This document shows, in pieces, positions 34,201 to 46,200 of a stretch of 64,000 bases of DNA; the first letter of the stretch is position 1; the number at the start of each line of letters is the position of its first letter. A program made the position numbers and the translations under genes. The stretch is from Lottia gigantea. Its lineage: Eukaryota > Mollusca > Gastropoda > Lottiidae. The stretch spans positions 2,135,364-2,199,363 of the forward strand of contig NW_008708943.1 of NCBI RefSeq assembly GCF_000327385.1, in the 5' to 3' direction. Under the pieces are notes generated by a model that ran no database searches, had not been told where the DNA came from, and saw only the letters and a list, made by a program, of their open reading frames with translations.

Positions 34201-37200
34201 ACCAGCTCCTGTACAATCTAAAACCAATAAGCTGTGGATCAAATATCGAACTGATCGCAGTATTGGAGGCCGTGGTTTTCAGGCTTTCTATTCTACTAGT
34301 ATGTATTGTCACTGTTTTAATTTAATTGTATTACACAAACCTCCACAGTCAGTTGAAAATCAGAATAGTGCAATAAGAAGCTTTTTTCAGATACTATGAA
34401 CTGGCCAGAACGTCTCTCACTGAGTTTATTTAAATCTGTTAAGTTTAAAATTTGACCCGCTTTTTTTCTCCAACCTATACCTGATGTTAGATAGATCCTT
34501 TCCATTTTAGCAAGTTAGCCATTCATGTCCACAAAATACAATAAAATCAACAGCCCTGCTCTCTAATTCCGTTTAAATGATTTCATTTATATTTCAGATT
34601 GTAATACGCGATTAAGTGGACATAATGGAGTGATCGAGAGTCCAAACTTTCCCAACTCTTACGCCCACCAACGTAACTGTACCTACATCGTAGAAACTAC
34701 ACAAGGCAACAAGATTAATGCTACATTCTCACACTTTGACCTTGAAACCCATTCCAGCTGTAGGTTTGATTATGTGAAGGTAAGTAAAAAATAGATTCTG
34801 GGGGTTAAACCAGGCTGAGAATTGAAGGAACTTTTCTGAGCCATAGTAAACGTGCTGAACTAGAACTCGACTGGAAGTTCCTCAGAACAGTCTAGTCAAA
34901 GTAATATCTCCCTGTGTTGACCGGTATAATGATCATTATCAGACAACACTTCACTTAAAGATTGAATTGTGATTTAGATATAGTTGTCCTTGGTCCATAC
35001 CCAATTCCTATGAGTAGAAGAGATCAAATCATGATAAAGTAGAATAACCATTTAAATTTCCATAGGTAATTCTTACTTTCACCACTATTTCATTACTTCT
35101 TGACAAAGTTTACATTATATTTTTGATATCAGGTAAAGGATGGATCAACACCAACCTCGAATGTGATAGGAACATATTGTGGATCAGCTATACCACCGTC
35201 TATAGCTACAACTGGTAATCAACTATCTTTAAACTTCATCACTGATAACTCAATATCTGGTAATGGATTCAGAATGGAATGGATTACTGATGGTAAGAAT
35301 CGATAAACGACAAATTTTTTGTAATGAATTACAAAATTATGCCATAACTTCTTTCTTCTTTAGAGAATTTGTACAAGAACGTGATGATGGACTCTTGGAT
35401 AGACTGTGCATGTGATGGTAGATCATTGGACTCTTGATGTCATTTGCTTAGATAGCTGAAAACATCGTGGTTGAGGTTTCTAATCTATGTCAAGTCTTAA
35501 GATGTTGATTTTAAAATATGTGGTATATCTCAATTCCTATTCAACTCAACTTTATTCGGGTCTATATAATCTGAGAGAGAGGTTTATAAGGGACTGTATA
35601 GTGCAGTTAGTAAGAGCCTTGTCAAACAATGGTGGTAGTGGGTTCTATCTGGTGTTGCGCCTCTTGTTTACTATTCTATATGTGAGTGATAACCACACAC
35701 TCCATATTTCTATCTGCAGGTTGTGGTGGGGAATACTATACCAACACTGGAACATTCACCAGTCCTAACTATCCCAATGCCTATCCTGGTCGACGTGTCT
35801 GTATCTGGAAGATCACCGTGCCAACAGGATCCTCCATTAAACTTACTATTAATCCTTTCGACTTGGAGACCCATACCAATTGTAACTATGATGTTTTGGA
35901 TGTAAGTAGACCTATAGTATAATCATTAGCAGTCAATAAATCCAGAATATCTGAAAATCCAAACTCTGTCTTATACCTTGACATCATAAGACACTTGTAT
36001 CAGGGAAGCTTGTCATTTGATTAGATTGTACATTAGTGAATACAGCCAATCAAAGCCCTTGAAATGTGAAGATGCATCAGAATATCTTCCATTTGTGATC
36101 ATATATAAACAGGCTTTAAAACTGACTGGCATTCATAGGGCCTATATTGTTCGAGGAGATCTTCAAAAACTAAGCAGCAGTAATGCTGGGTATTTGACAA
36201 TAATGGAATTGTCAGGCTCCTTCAGGTTATTTCTTATCTAGATAAGTTGTATATAAGTAGGGTGTAAAACTCTTTGACAAAATTTTTCCAGATTTATGGT
36301 GGAGCAGACGATACAGCACCGCGTTTGGCTCATCTCTGTCACCAGCAGTCATCAGCTCAAGTTCTTCAGACTACAGGCAATACAATGTTTGTACGATTTA
36401 AATCTGATAATACTGTAGCAGGAAATGGTTTCAGTGCATCATGGGAGACTCAGACTGGAGGCAAGTAACATCATTTATTGATATGTTGTACTGACGGGTA
36501 GATCGAGAAGTTTTTATTAATCAAATTGTTTCTTAGTTATCGTGACTGGAAGTTTTTGTAATTGTTGTGTATTTATTCCATTTTTTTAGTCAAAATAAGA
36601 GACGAATACAGCCAAGCAGAGCCCTAGACAGAGAGACAAATAACAATATTATTTGCAGTGTTTCTGTGTTTGCTATTGTACAATCCAATCTCTATCATGT
36701 TCAGGTATTAGATGGAATTTCATAATACTTTGCAATTGTGAAGATCCTCTCTCTAGAGCTATTGTATTCATAAGGTACATTTTGCCACTTTATCAAATCA
36801 TTGAAACTTAATTAAAGATATTGGATATAAGTGTATATTGTGATATTTTGCAGGTTGTGGTGGTAACTATAGCACACCAACTGGTACACTTGTGTCTAAA
36901 AATTACCCAAATAACTACCCTCATAATACAGACTGTCGTTGGTTAATAACCGTAGCCGAGAACAGACCAGTCGCTATAACTTTTGAAGATTTTGATGTGG
37001 AAGGAAGCAGTAACTGTACTTATGATTATGTTGCGGTAAGTTTTAAGGCTGGAAGAATTCTCCTGAAATGATATTAGTTTTTTGTCCTGGGCAAGAAAAA
37101 TAAAATGTTGAAATTTCTGGATTTTTGTATTTTAATGCAGCCCTATTCAGTGGAGTTTTTGCATCAAGTGAGGTGGCCGAGCATGGGCCATAAAAATTTC

Positions 37201-40200
37201 TATGGGGGGCCACAGTCCATTCTTTCACTATGTAAAATAATAAAAACAAGCTCCTGTGAATTACAATGATACGTATATTATAGATATATGATGGACCTGG
37301 TACAACTTATAATCAGATAGTTAGACATTGTGGTACATCATTACCTAGTCCTACAGTTTATAGATCTTCTAATAACCAGGTTTATGTTGTAATGAGATCA
37401 GATGCTTCAGTCAGTGCTCGTGGGTTCAAAGCTAGTTACATCACTGGTAAAGATTTTACTTCTAAGATTTACTGGATGGGTCCATGTTGTAGGCCAGAGC
37501 TTGTATAGGAGAATATCTCTTATAACACCCTACATAAAAAATATAATTTCGTCTTTATCTTCCTGTTCCTGTAATGTGGTTTTTAATTTTTTTTCCATAC
37601 CAATGAAACATTGATGGAAAGCTTAAAATTTGTTAGATAGACAAATAGTTTTAGATTCATCTCTCTTATATAATGGGTTTGCCCACATTGCTCCTTTTGT
37701 CCTTAGTCAAAAATTGGAATTCTTAGTCTTGCAAACCAGTAGTTTGATGTGGATGCTACATCCAGTGCTTATGAGAGTAGGTCTGGTGTCATTTTTCAAC
37801 CCATTATTAATCCCCTAAATTAAATTTAAACATGTTTTTATTTTAGGATGTGGAGGAATCAAGAATGCTGAAACAGATGGATTTATTACCTCCCCTAACT
37901 ATCCTCAGAATTACGACAGTCAAGCCAACTGTACCTGGTTAATTCAAGCTCAACATAATAGTAAGTGGAAACCATGGACGAATGATCAGACCCTTCCTCA
38001 TTTGATCAAATTTGGAATATTATTGTAAACAGAACAAAATGGTGGCTTGAAACACATCTATATGGAGAAGTGTAGCCTACTCTATATAGAATTTAAACAT
38101 TATCCTGTGTTCAATGACAATATATAAAAATAATACTTATATAATTTTGTTCTCGCATTTGATAAGATTTTAGTGATTATTTATAATAATGCTTATGTAA
38201 TTTTCATTCCAAGGTGATAGAGTAACCTTGACCTTCACTCACCTGGATACAGAAAGTCGTGGCAGTGATTGTAACCATGACTACATCCGTGTATTGGATG
38301 GAAATGACATGAATTCACCAGAACTGGGAACATATTGTGGAACGAGTGTTCCAGCTGCCATTACATCCCAGGGTTCAGCACTCTTTGTTATTTTCATCAC
38401 TGATTCTTCGGTACAGAAAACAGGATTTAGAGCAACTTACACCAAATCTACCCAATGTGAGTTACTGTATAATTGCATATAATACACATACCTTCTTACA
38501 CAGTAAATTGGTGAAAAATCATCCTCTGGATTGTATTTAGACACCTTTTTTAGGTCACATCTATATCACAAATTTACCATGAACTTCCATACAATTGAAA
38601 ATGAATTATGGATAAAGCAACAAACATGGCAGTATATGTGGACGTGGACTTCAGGCTTTCAATGCTACCAGTATTATTAGATTATTTAGATATATAGATT
38701 TTATTTTATCATTACAATTTGGTCACTGCATCTGGTTGAATAAAATGCAAGTAGGTAGTGCCAGTAAAATAGGTTAATTCAACATGGTTTTGATTTCAGC
38801 TTGTGGAGGAAGTTATACTGCTCAGAGTGGTTCATTCTCTAGTCCAGCTTATCCGAATAGTTATCCTATCAACACTGAATGTGTCTGGACAATCCAGTCT
38901 TCTCCTGGCAACAGTATCTTGATTGCTTTCAGGTAATAATTTTGTGCTTCTAACTTTGGTTTATTCATTTAATGTCACGTTCATGCAATGGTTGTCTCAT
39001 AAACTTTCAAATGGTAGTCTTGGGTTGTGAATAAATCTACTTTCTCATTATTATGGTTGTTATATGGGTATAGATAATCTAGGATAGAGGTTTGGCCATG
39101 AACTGGCTTTTACAAGAGCCAAAATACTGAATTGTTCATCTGGTATGCTATATGTGTATTGTCTTTCCCATTATCTTAGTCTTATAGCTCTTGTTTATTC
39201 TTCTAGTGTGTTTGGTCTTGAGTCAAGTAGTGGTTGTCAGAATGATTATGTAGAGATACGACAAGGTAGTTCTTCTGGTAATCTGATTGGAAGATATTGT
39301 GGCTCGTCAACTCCAGCTAATATTACATCCAGTAACGGAGCATGGATTAAATTCCGATCTAATTCTGACTCTACTGGTGTTGGTTTTATGGGAACTTTCA
39401 ATACAAGTATGATTTTTTTTTGTCTTTTTCCAATTCAAGTGTATATTATACTCTAAGCTCTACATTGTTTTGCTTAGCTACTTTCAGGGCCATACACAAT
39501 GCTGAGTAACAGTATCTGGGCTTTGTAAAAAAAAATTTTTGCATTGTCTGGTATATGGGAAAAAGTGTCTGCACAGCCTACAGATTTGGGCCCTTTTTCT
39601 CCAACCTGACAACATTAAAAATCCTTAGACAGGCAAATTGTCACTTTTGTTCTGGCTCCTTATTCTCAAAATGGTCCTAGTGCTGTATATCCTATTAACA
39701 ATGGTAAAAGATAAGACCTAGGACATCCTAGCCCTAACATCTTTCCGAGAATAGGCGGCCTGGTAATTTTATTCTTTATGCACTACCTGTCATTGTCAAT
39801 ATTTATTGTATCAGTTGATTAAGTTACTGAACATAAAGCATAAGGTGTAAAGCTCCATCTTATTACCTACCTTTGTTTTGTAGTATATGGTGGAGAGCTG
39901 ACTGGAAATACTGGACAAATCGCCTCACCCAATTATCCAGGCCAATACCCTCATGCTGTAGATTATACATGGAGAGTTACTGTTCCTGTTCTCTATCGAA
40001 TCCGAGTAACGTTAACTATGCTGGATATAGAAAATCCACGAAGGGGAGTGTGTTTTTATGATTATCTTAAGGTAATTAGAACTTTAATCAAAATTAGAAT
40101 AGTAGTCACATTTATAATCTGATTAAAATATCAAACTTCTTCAATTGTGATCCCTGACTTTTTAAAGGCCTTGGTTCACCATTTTAGCAGCTGATTTAGG

Positions 40201-43200
40201 TCTTTAAAATAATTATGTAGATAGTCTTCAGAAGTACTAAAAGTGCAAGAAAATCACACAATCCCTTCAAATGTACTTCAAACTAGAAATTTTCGTATTC
40301 TATAGATGTCTTTTCTATAAATGGCAGAGTATCTAGAAAAGATGAGTCGTCATTTTAACTTTCAAACAAAGATAACCCTGGACATATGTCTTTTTGACTT
40401 TTGGCTGTGAACACTATCACTGATTAACTTAGCTAAGAAATTCCTGTTTCTGAGACTAAGGTACGATTGGTTAACGTTTGGCAAATCTGTCCCTTTAAAT
40501 TATTGTTGTCGTTCTTAGATTTTAGATGGAGGAGCAACTGATAGTCCTGAGTTAGTTAGATACTGTGGTAGTACTTTACCGATCAGTTCAGTTATTACTA
40601 CCTCCAATCAAATGCAAGTTGTATTCCACACTGATTATTCTTCAAGTGGAAATGGATTTTTATTAAGATGGACAGCAACTTCTGACGTACAACCTGGTAC
40701 AACTACTATTACACCATCATCTACTCAATGTAAGAATATTTCATTCTTCCATCACTCTGTTCTCATTTACTGGGTTTTTCAATTCCTTGTTTTATGTAGA
40801 TGCTAGGTAGTACCTGTGTAATTGTCAATCGGATTCAGTGATGTAAGATGGAGTGGTAGATTTAGAAAATTGAATTGGTTAATAAATCCAGACCCTCTGT
40901 GCTACAGACTGTGTTCTTCTAGATCCTCAATAGTTTGAAACTCATGTTTTTCCCTTAATAAACACTTCAAGTCTGTCTTCGATTGTCCATTAATGCGCAT
41001 GAAAGTAGGACATAAATTTCGTTTCCTTTAAAAACTTTGTGTAATATATAGGCCTAATAGTTAATAATATGATAGTTAAATGAATACTAAAATCTTTGTT
41101 TGATAAGAAAGTTTGTTCCTATCTAAGATATGATATTACCTTGTATAAAAGAGCTTCTTATTAACTTATTTCAGTACCAGGATGTGGTGGAACATTATAT
41201 GCTGCAGACGCAGCCCAAAGTTTACAATCACCAGGTTATCCTAATGGCTATGGTAATAGATTGAACTGTATCTGGGTGGTCAATGCACCAGTAGGTCACC
41301 GTATTGCTGTCAATATCACCAATATAGATCTGGAATCACATGGTGTCTGTTCTTATGATTCAGTTTCATTCTTTGATGGTATGTAATGTTATGAATATTT
41401 TGGAAATTAAAAGGGATTTATATGATGCTAACACTGGAGAGGGTTAATGCAGTCGTTATGAAGGTTAATTTGAAGAATGTTCAAGAGGGCTGTGGTTAGA
41501 CCCTCACTGAAGTGGCTATATAAAAAATTAAAGCTGATAAGAATAAAAACGGAATGAAAGTTTGGTCTAGTATAAGACTTCTGATGAATTCATCCTGAAT
41601 TGCCTGAAGAGAAAGTTGCCAATAATTCATGAAGAAAATTGTATAAGCACTGGGGAAAGCATCACGTTAATGAAATGAAACAAACCAATGCCATTGGGTT
41701 ACAGATGGAAACTGAAATAGCATAGGCTTAAACATCTGTTCTGTAATAATTTACCCTCATTGTACATGGTCTTGCCTTTCCTCATTAATAAAGTGGACGC
41801 AAAACTAGATTTGATTTGACAGTAACAAAATTTTTTTACAAATGAGCTATTTTGATACATACATATTCATATTAATAGAAAGTTTGCGTGCATGATAATT
41901 TTCCAGAGAAAGTTAAAGGATGTCAAATAGATGATTGTCATACTATGTTCACCCTTGTAGAGAAAATTAGTAATTTATTCAAGAATGGACACCAATTTCT
42001 GATTATTTACAGGTTCAAGTATCAGTAGAAGTAATTTAGGTAATTACTGTGGTCGGCAGACGAATACCAACATTATATACTCTACTACCAATGTCTTAAC
42101 TATTAGATTTAAAACGGACAGCTCAGTCAATAAAACAGGTTTTTCACTCAATTATATGACTGGTAGGTCTACCTTTTCAGTACATTTATCCAGGTGATAG
42201 ATAGCTCAGTTGTTTATAAGGAATGGGATGAAAGCTGTCACTGTGCAAGCTCTCAGAAGCACTGGCTGGGGCTATTGTTCTTAATGATCGAGTCATTTGG
42301 ATAAGAGGGGTTGAAAGCTGACTCTAGCCTTGGATGCTGCCTGACCTTTACATGATTCATCATCTCCTAGCAGACGACAATACAACTTGCTGCTGATTGA
42401 GATCTAGAGTACTAAGGATCTTATGATATCGTTGCCTTATGTTGATATATTGAGCTCCTATCTTGACTGGTTTGTGGTATTGAAGTCTATTCAAATCTGA
42501 TGTATCCATGACTTCGGGTACAAATATGCATTTATGTGTAAAAGTAAGGTCTGAATTTTATATTCAATCTTCTGCTTAGCTTATATCTTACGTTTTTCAT
42601 TTTAATTCATATTTAGTTTTTGAAATGTTCTAATAAATGTAGGAATTTCTATAAAATTTGAAATAATTAAAATTGTTTTGTAGCTTGTGGTGGAGTTATT
42701 ACAACAGAAACTATCGGAGTTATAAAATCACCAAGTTACCCTGGTAACTATCCAGCCAATCAGAACTGTTCTTGGTCAGTTAGAGTACGAAATGGTAGAA
42801 CAGTTGGGGTCACATTTAACTCTACTTTCAATTTACCAGGAAATGACTATGTATTGGTAATTATTGTAAATTTATTTATGTAAAATATGAATCAGAAGCT
42901 TGACTTTTAGAATTTATTTTGACCTACCTTTTGGATTCTGTTACATGATTTCAACAAGATGTGTATAATATATATCCTGAAATCTCTGCTAATTAATGCA
43001 CATTAATATAATCAGTTCGTGTCAACTTTTTATTTGATATTTTGTGATGATATATTTTCATAATACAATTGCTTTTTTTTCAGTTACTAAATGGAGGCAA
43101 CTCAAATTCTCCACCTCTGGGCAATGGAACTGATCGTTCAGGAAATGGTCGTTACCAAGGTAACACAGCACCAAGAAACCTGGAAACCAGTAGCAACCAA

Positions 43201-46200
43201 CTTTACGTCAACTTTGTTTCTGATGCGTCTACATCCGGCTCTGGATTTTCATTTGTATTTTCCGAAGTTCAAGTGACATGCGGAGGTCGGCTGACCTTGA
43301 CCAACAGCATCAGAAGTGGATATTTCACGTCACCAAACTATCCTTCCAATTATCCTCACAACGTGGACTGTGAATGGGTCATTCTAGTTGTAGGCAATGA
43401 AAGAGTTCAAATTGATTTTGAAGATTCGTTTAGTATTGAGAACCATGCAAGGTAAGTCATTGTGGTAAACCAGATTTTGTACCCTCTAATCAAAAATATA
43501 TCACCACCTTTATGCAACTTTTCAATCTATTTCTTGTCGACCTTAGGCAAACTATTATTCATAAACAGATTTGACTCTGAGATTATCCTGTCTAATTGCA
43601 GGTGTAATTATGATTTTGTTGAGTTCCGTGATGGTGGAACTCAGAATTCAGCCTTGATTAACAATCAGAGATACTGTGGTAACACGGCTCCTGGTACGAT
43701 CAGGTCTACAGGAAATGTAATGTATGCTAGATTCCGTACAGACAATAGCGTACCTAGAGTTGGTTTTAAAGTTAGATACTCAATAGGTAGGTCTTATGTT
43801 CTTGTGTATTTGGTAAATTTGGAAATATCTTTACTCTTACATTTCTCCTATAACATAATGTTTGTTGGATTGTTGACTGCTATTTGATTAGGTAAAATGA
43901 GTTTGCACCACCTCGGAACCAAAAGTTTGTTATGTATCAAGAAATGCTTTTGACTGATGTATTGTCACCTCTTATCACTTCATTTCTGCAAATAACCTTT
44001 ACATAATACTCACTTTTATTTTTAATTACCATAGCAACGTGTGGTGGAACAATCAGTGGAGACAGTGGAGTCATCAAATCACCAAACTATCCCAGTAACT
44101 ATGACAACAGTGCCAATTGTGAATGGTATGTTCGAGCGTCTGTTGGTCATTATATAACCTTCACCTTCACGGCCTTCAATCTGGAATCATCCACCAACTG
44201 TCGAAATGATTATTTACAGATTCGAGATGGCATCAACTCTACAGGTATGACTTATGTTCAGTTGTTTTGAAATTACTGCTGGTCTGCTTCAACTTTTTTA
44301 ACTCTTACCATGTCTGTTGGCCAGTTGTGAGCGACCTTTGAAATCTGAACACAATTTCCAAAAGAGTACTGATATTTATATGGACATGATAAATTGCAAA
44401 ATTGCTTGTATATCAAATTATGTTCTATCAGTAACTGTGAAGTAATATTGGGTCAAAAACAGACTAAGAAATACAAATTACTCCTTGAAATGAATATTAA
44501 AGTCTAGTTAAAAACATTCAGGTGCAGTGTTAGCAACAAAATGTGGTACCAGCCTTCCATCACCTATAGACACATCTGATAGCTATGCCTATGTTAAATT
44601 TAAAACTAATTCAGCTACTGTTGCCAGTGGATTCAGTATCAGTTTCCAAGCTAGTGTAGAAGGTAGGATTATTACTTATTTCACCTTTTATAGGTCCTGA
44701 AGCTTCAGAATCTCATTTGAACTGTTTATATACAAGGATGTTCTCATACAAAAGCCTGCTGTGATACTCTGATTCTCCTCCTCATCAGATGTTCACACCA
44801 TGCAGCTTATGGATAACCAGGATCCAAGATCACAGACATGAGTTTTGGTCAAGGAAAACCTGATGAATAAAGTCCATGAAATACATGATATGGATATATT
44901 ATTAGCAATCAGGTATATTAGCCTTCTTGATACTCCTAAACAGACTACAAAATGGAATATTTTGCATGACCATTCATTATCTGTTGTTATAATTTCAGTC
45001 TGCGGTGGTGATCTTACGACCTCTTCTGGAACATTTACTTCTCCAAATTTCCCTGGGCAATATGCTCACTCTAGAGTGTGTACATGGAAAATACGAGTTC
45101 AGAGTGGAAGGCGGGTTTCTCTACGATTTAATTCATTCCAATTAGAAGATTCAAGGTCATGTAGCTATGATTATGTTCAGGTAAGTTGACATGAAGGGAA
45201 GTAACTTTTGTTACTAATCCAGACCACAATATGACAATAACTAGTATTTATATTGACAGCATACATTGAACATACATTGTACCACATTGTATACATTGTA
45301 CCACATTGTATAGGATTATTAGATAATACGTATTACAGTAATATTATCTTAAAAGAGTTTGCCTGTCTAACCGAAGCACTCTTGCTATTTCAGGTAAAGA
45401 ATGGAATATTGTCAGACAGTCCCTCAATTGGAAAATATTGTGGTGACCAACCACCTGAAGTCACAGAATCGTCTAGTAACACCATGACCGTGGTCTTCCG
45501 AACAGACGCATCACAATCTAACGGTGGATTCTCAGCTTCATACTCTTCTGAAAATGAGGCTTGTAAGTGTACAATTCAGGCACCTGTTTCTCAATTCCTG
45601 TTTCTCAATTCACGCACCTGTTTCTCAATCTAACAATTATAATTTGTCTTTATTGTAATAGTTTACAAGAGAAAAATCAACTAACAACAAAATTTGATTT
45701 TAAGATATTTTGAGAAGCGAGGTCTAGTTTTTCTCTCTCTATTTCTTGGTATTTGTTTGAATGAGGTTTTTGGTTTAAATGTCACTATTCCTATTATTAT
45801 GTTCTTTATGTTCTAAGCTTATCTATGAAAAGGTGATAGTTATCGCAAATTTTGAATGAAGAAAGACTAACAAAATTATTGTGAGATGGAAGTTCATATT
45901 TTAATCAATCTCTGACAGTTGTATTTAGACATATTATTTTAGTTCCTGGGCAAATGATATATAATATCTGTTTCAGCTTGTGGTGGACGTATAACTACCC
46001 CTGGAAACCTAACCTCACCAGGCTATCTGGAAAATGGAAACTATACCAATAGTCTGGATTGTCAGTGGCTACTCGTTAATCCCTCCATCTTTAATTCTTC
46101 AATTAAAGTGAAAGTAAACGATCTAGCGTTGGAACATAGTCGTGGTACAAGATGTATATTTGATGTCTTAGAAATCAGAGAGGGTAAGCATAGTTTACCA

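Larger units (their letters stand above)
35720..43786 (+). other. CUBN: Cubilin exons 35-49: CUB domains 9-16
   Basis: CUB9: 35720-35901, 36292-36460. CUB10: 36854-37035, 37284-37446. CUB11: 37847-37960, 38214-38456. CUB12: 38800-38932, 39207-39406. CUB13: 39884-40071, 40519-40729. CUB14: 41175-41378, 42013-42162. CUB15: 42684-42856, then the first half of 43084-43451. CUB16: the rest of that exon, then 43602-43786. Three oddities: exon 36 ends at a probable GC donor (GCAAGT at 36461); CUB13 lacks the first two cysteines (IYGGEL, AVDYTW), as does human CUB13; CUB15 lacks the third and fourth ([18 protein letters not shown]). CUB15 and CUB16 share one exon with no intron at the domain border. 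Exon 44 ends with a Thr/Ser-rich linker before CUB14, as in human. Confidence 0.93.

Noticed and set aside
35390-35700. Possible extra exon or SINE between cubilin CUB8 and CUB9
   Set aside because: The frame lacks CUB motifs; exons 34 and 35 join in phase without it; tRNA-like similarity is weak.
42185-42330. tRNA-like start (GATAGCTCAGTTG) in a cubilin intron
   Set aside because: No convincing B box or clover-leaf, and no clear match to the SINE core; possibly a very old SINE head.
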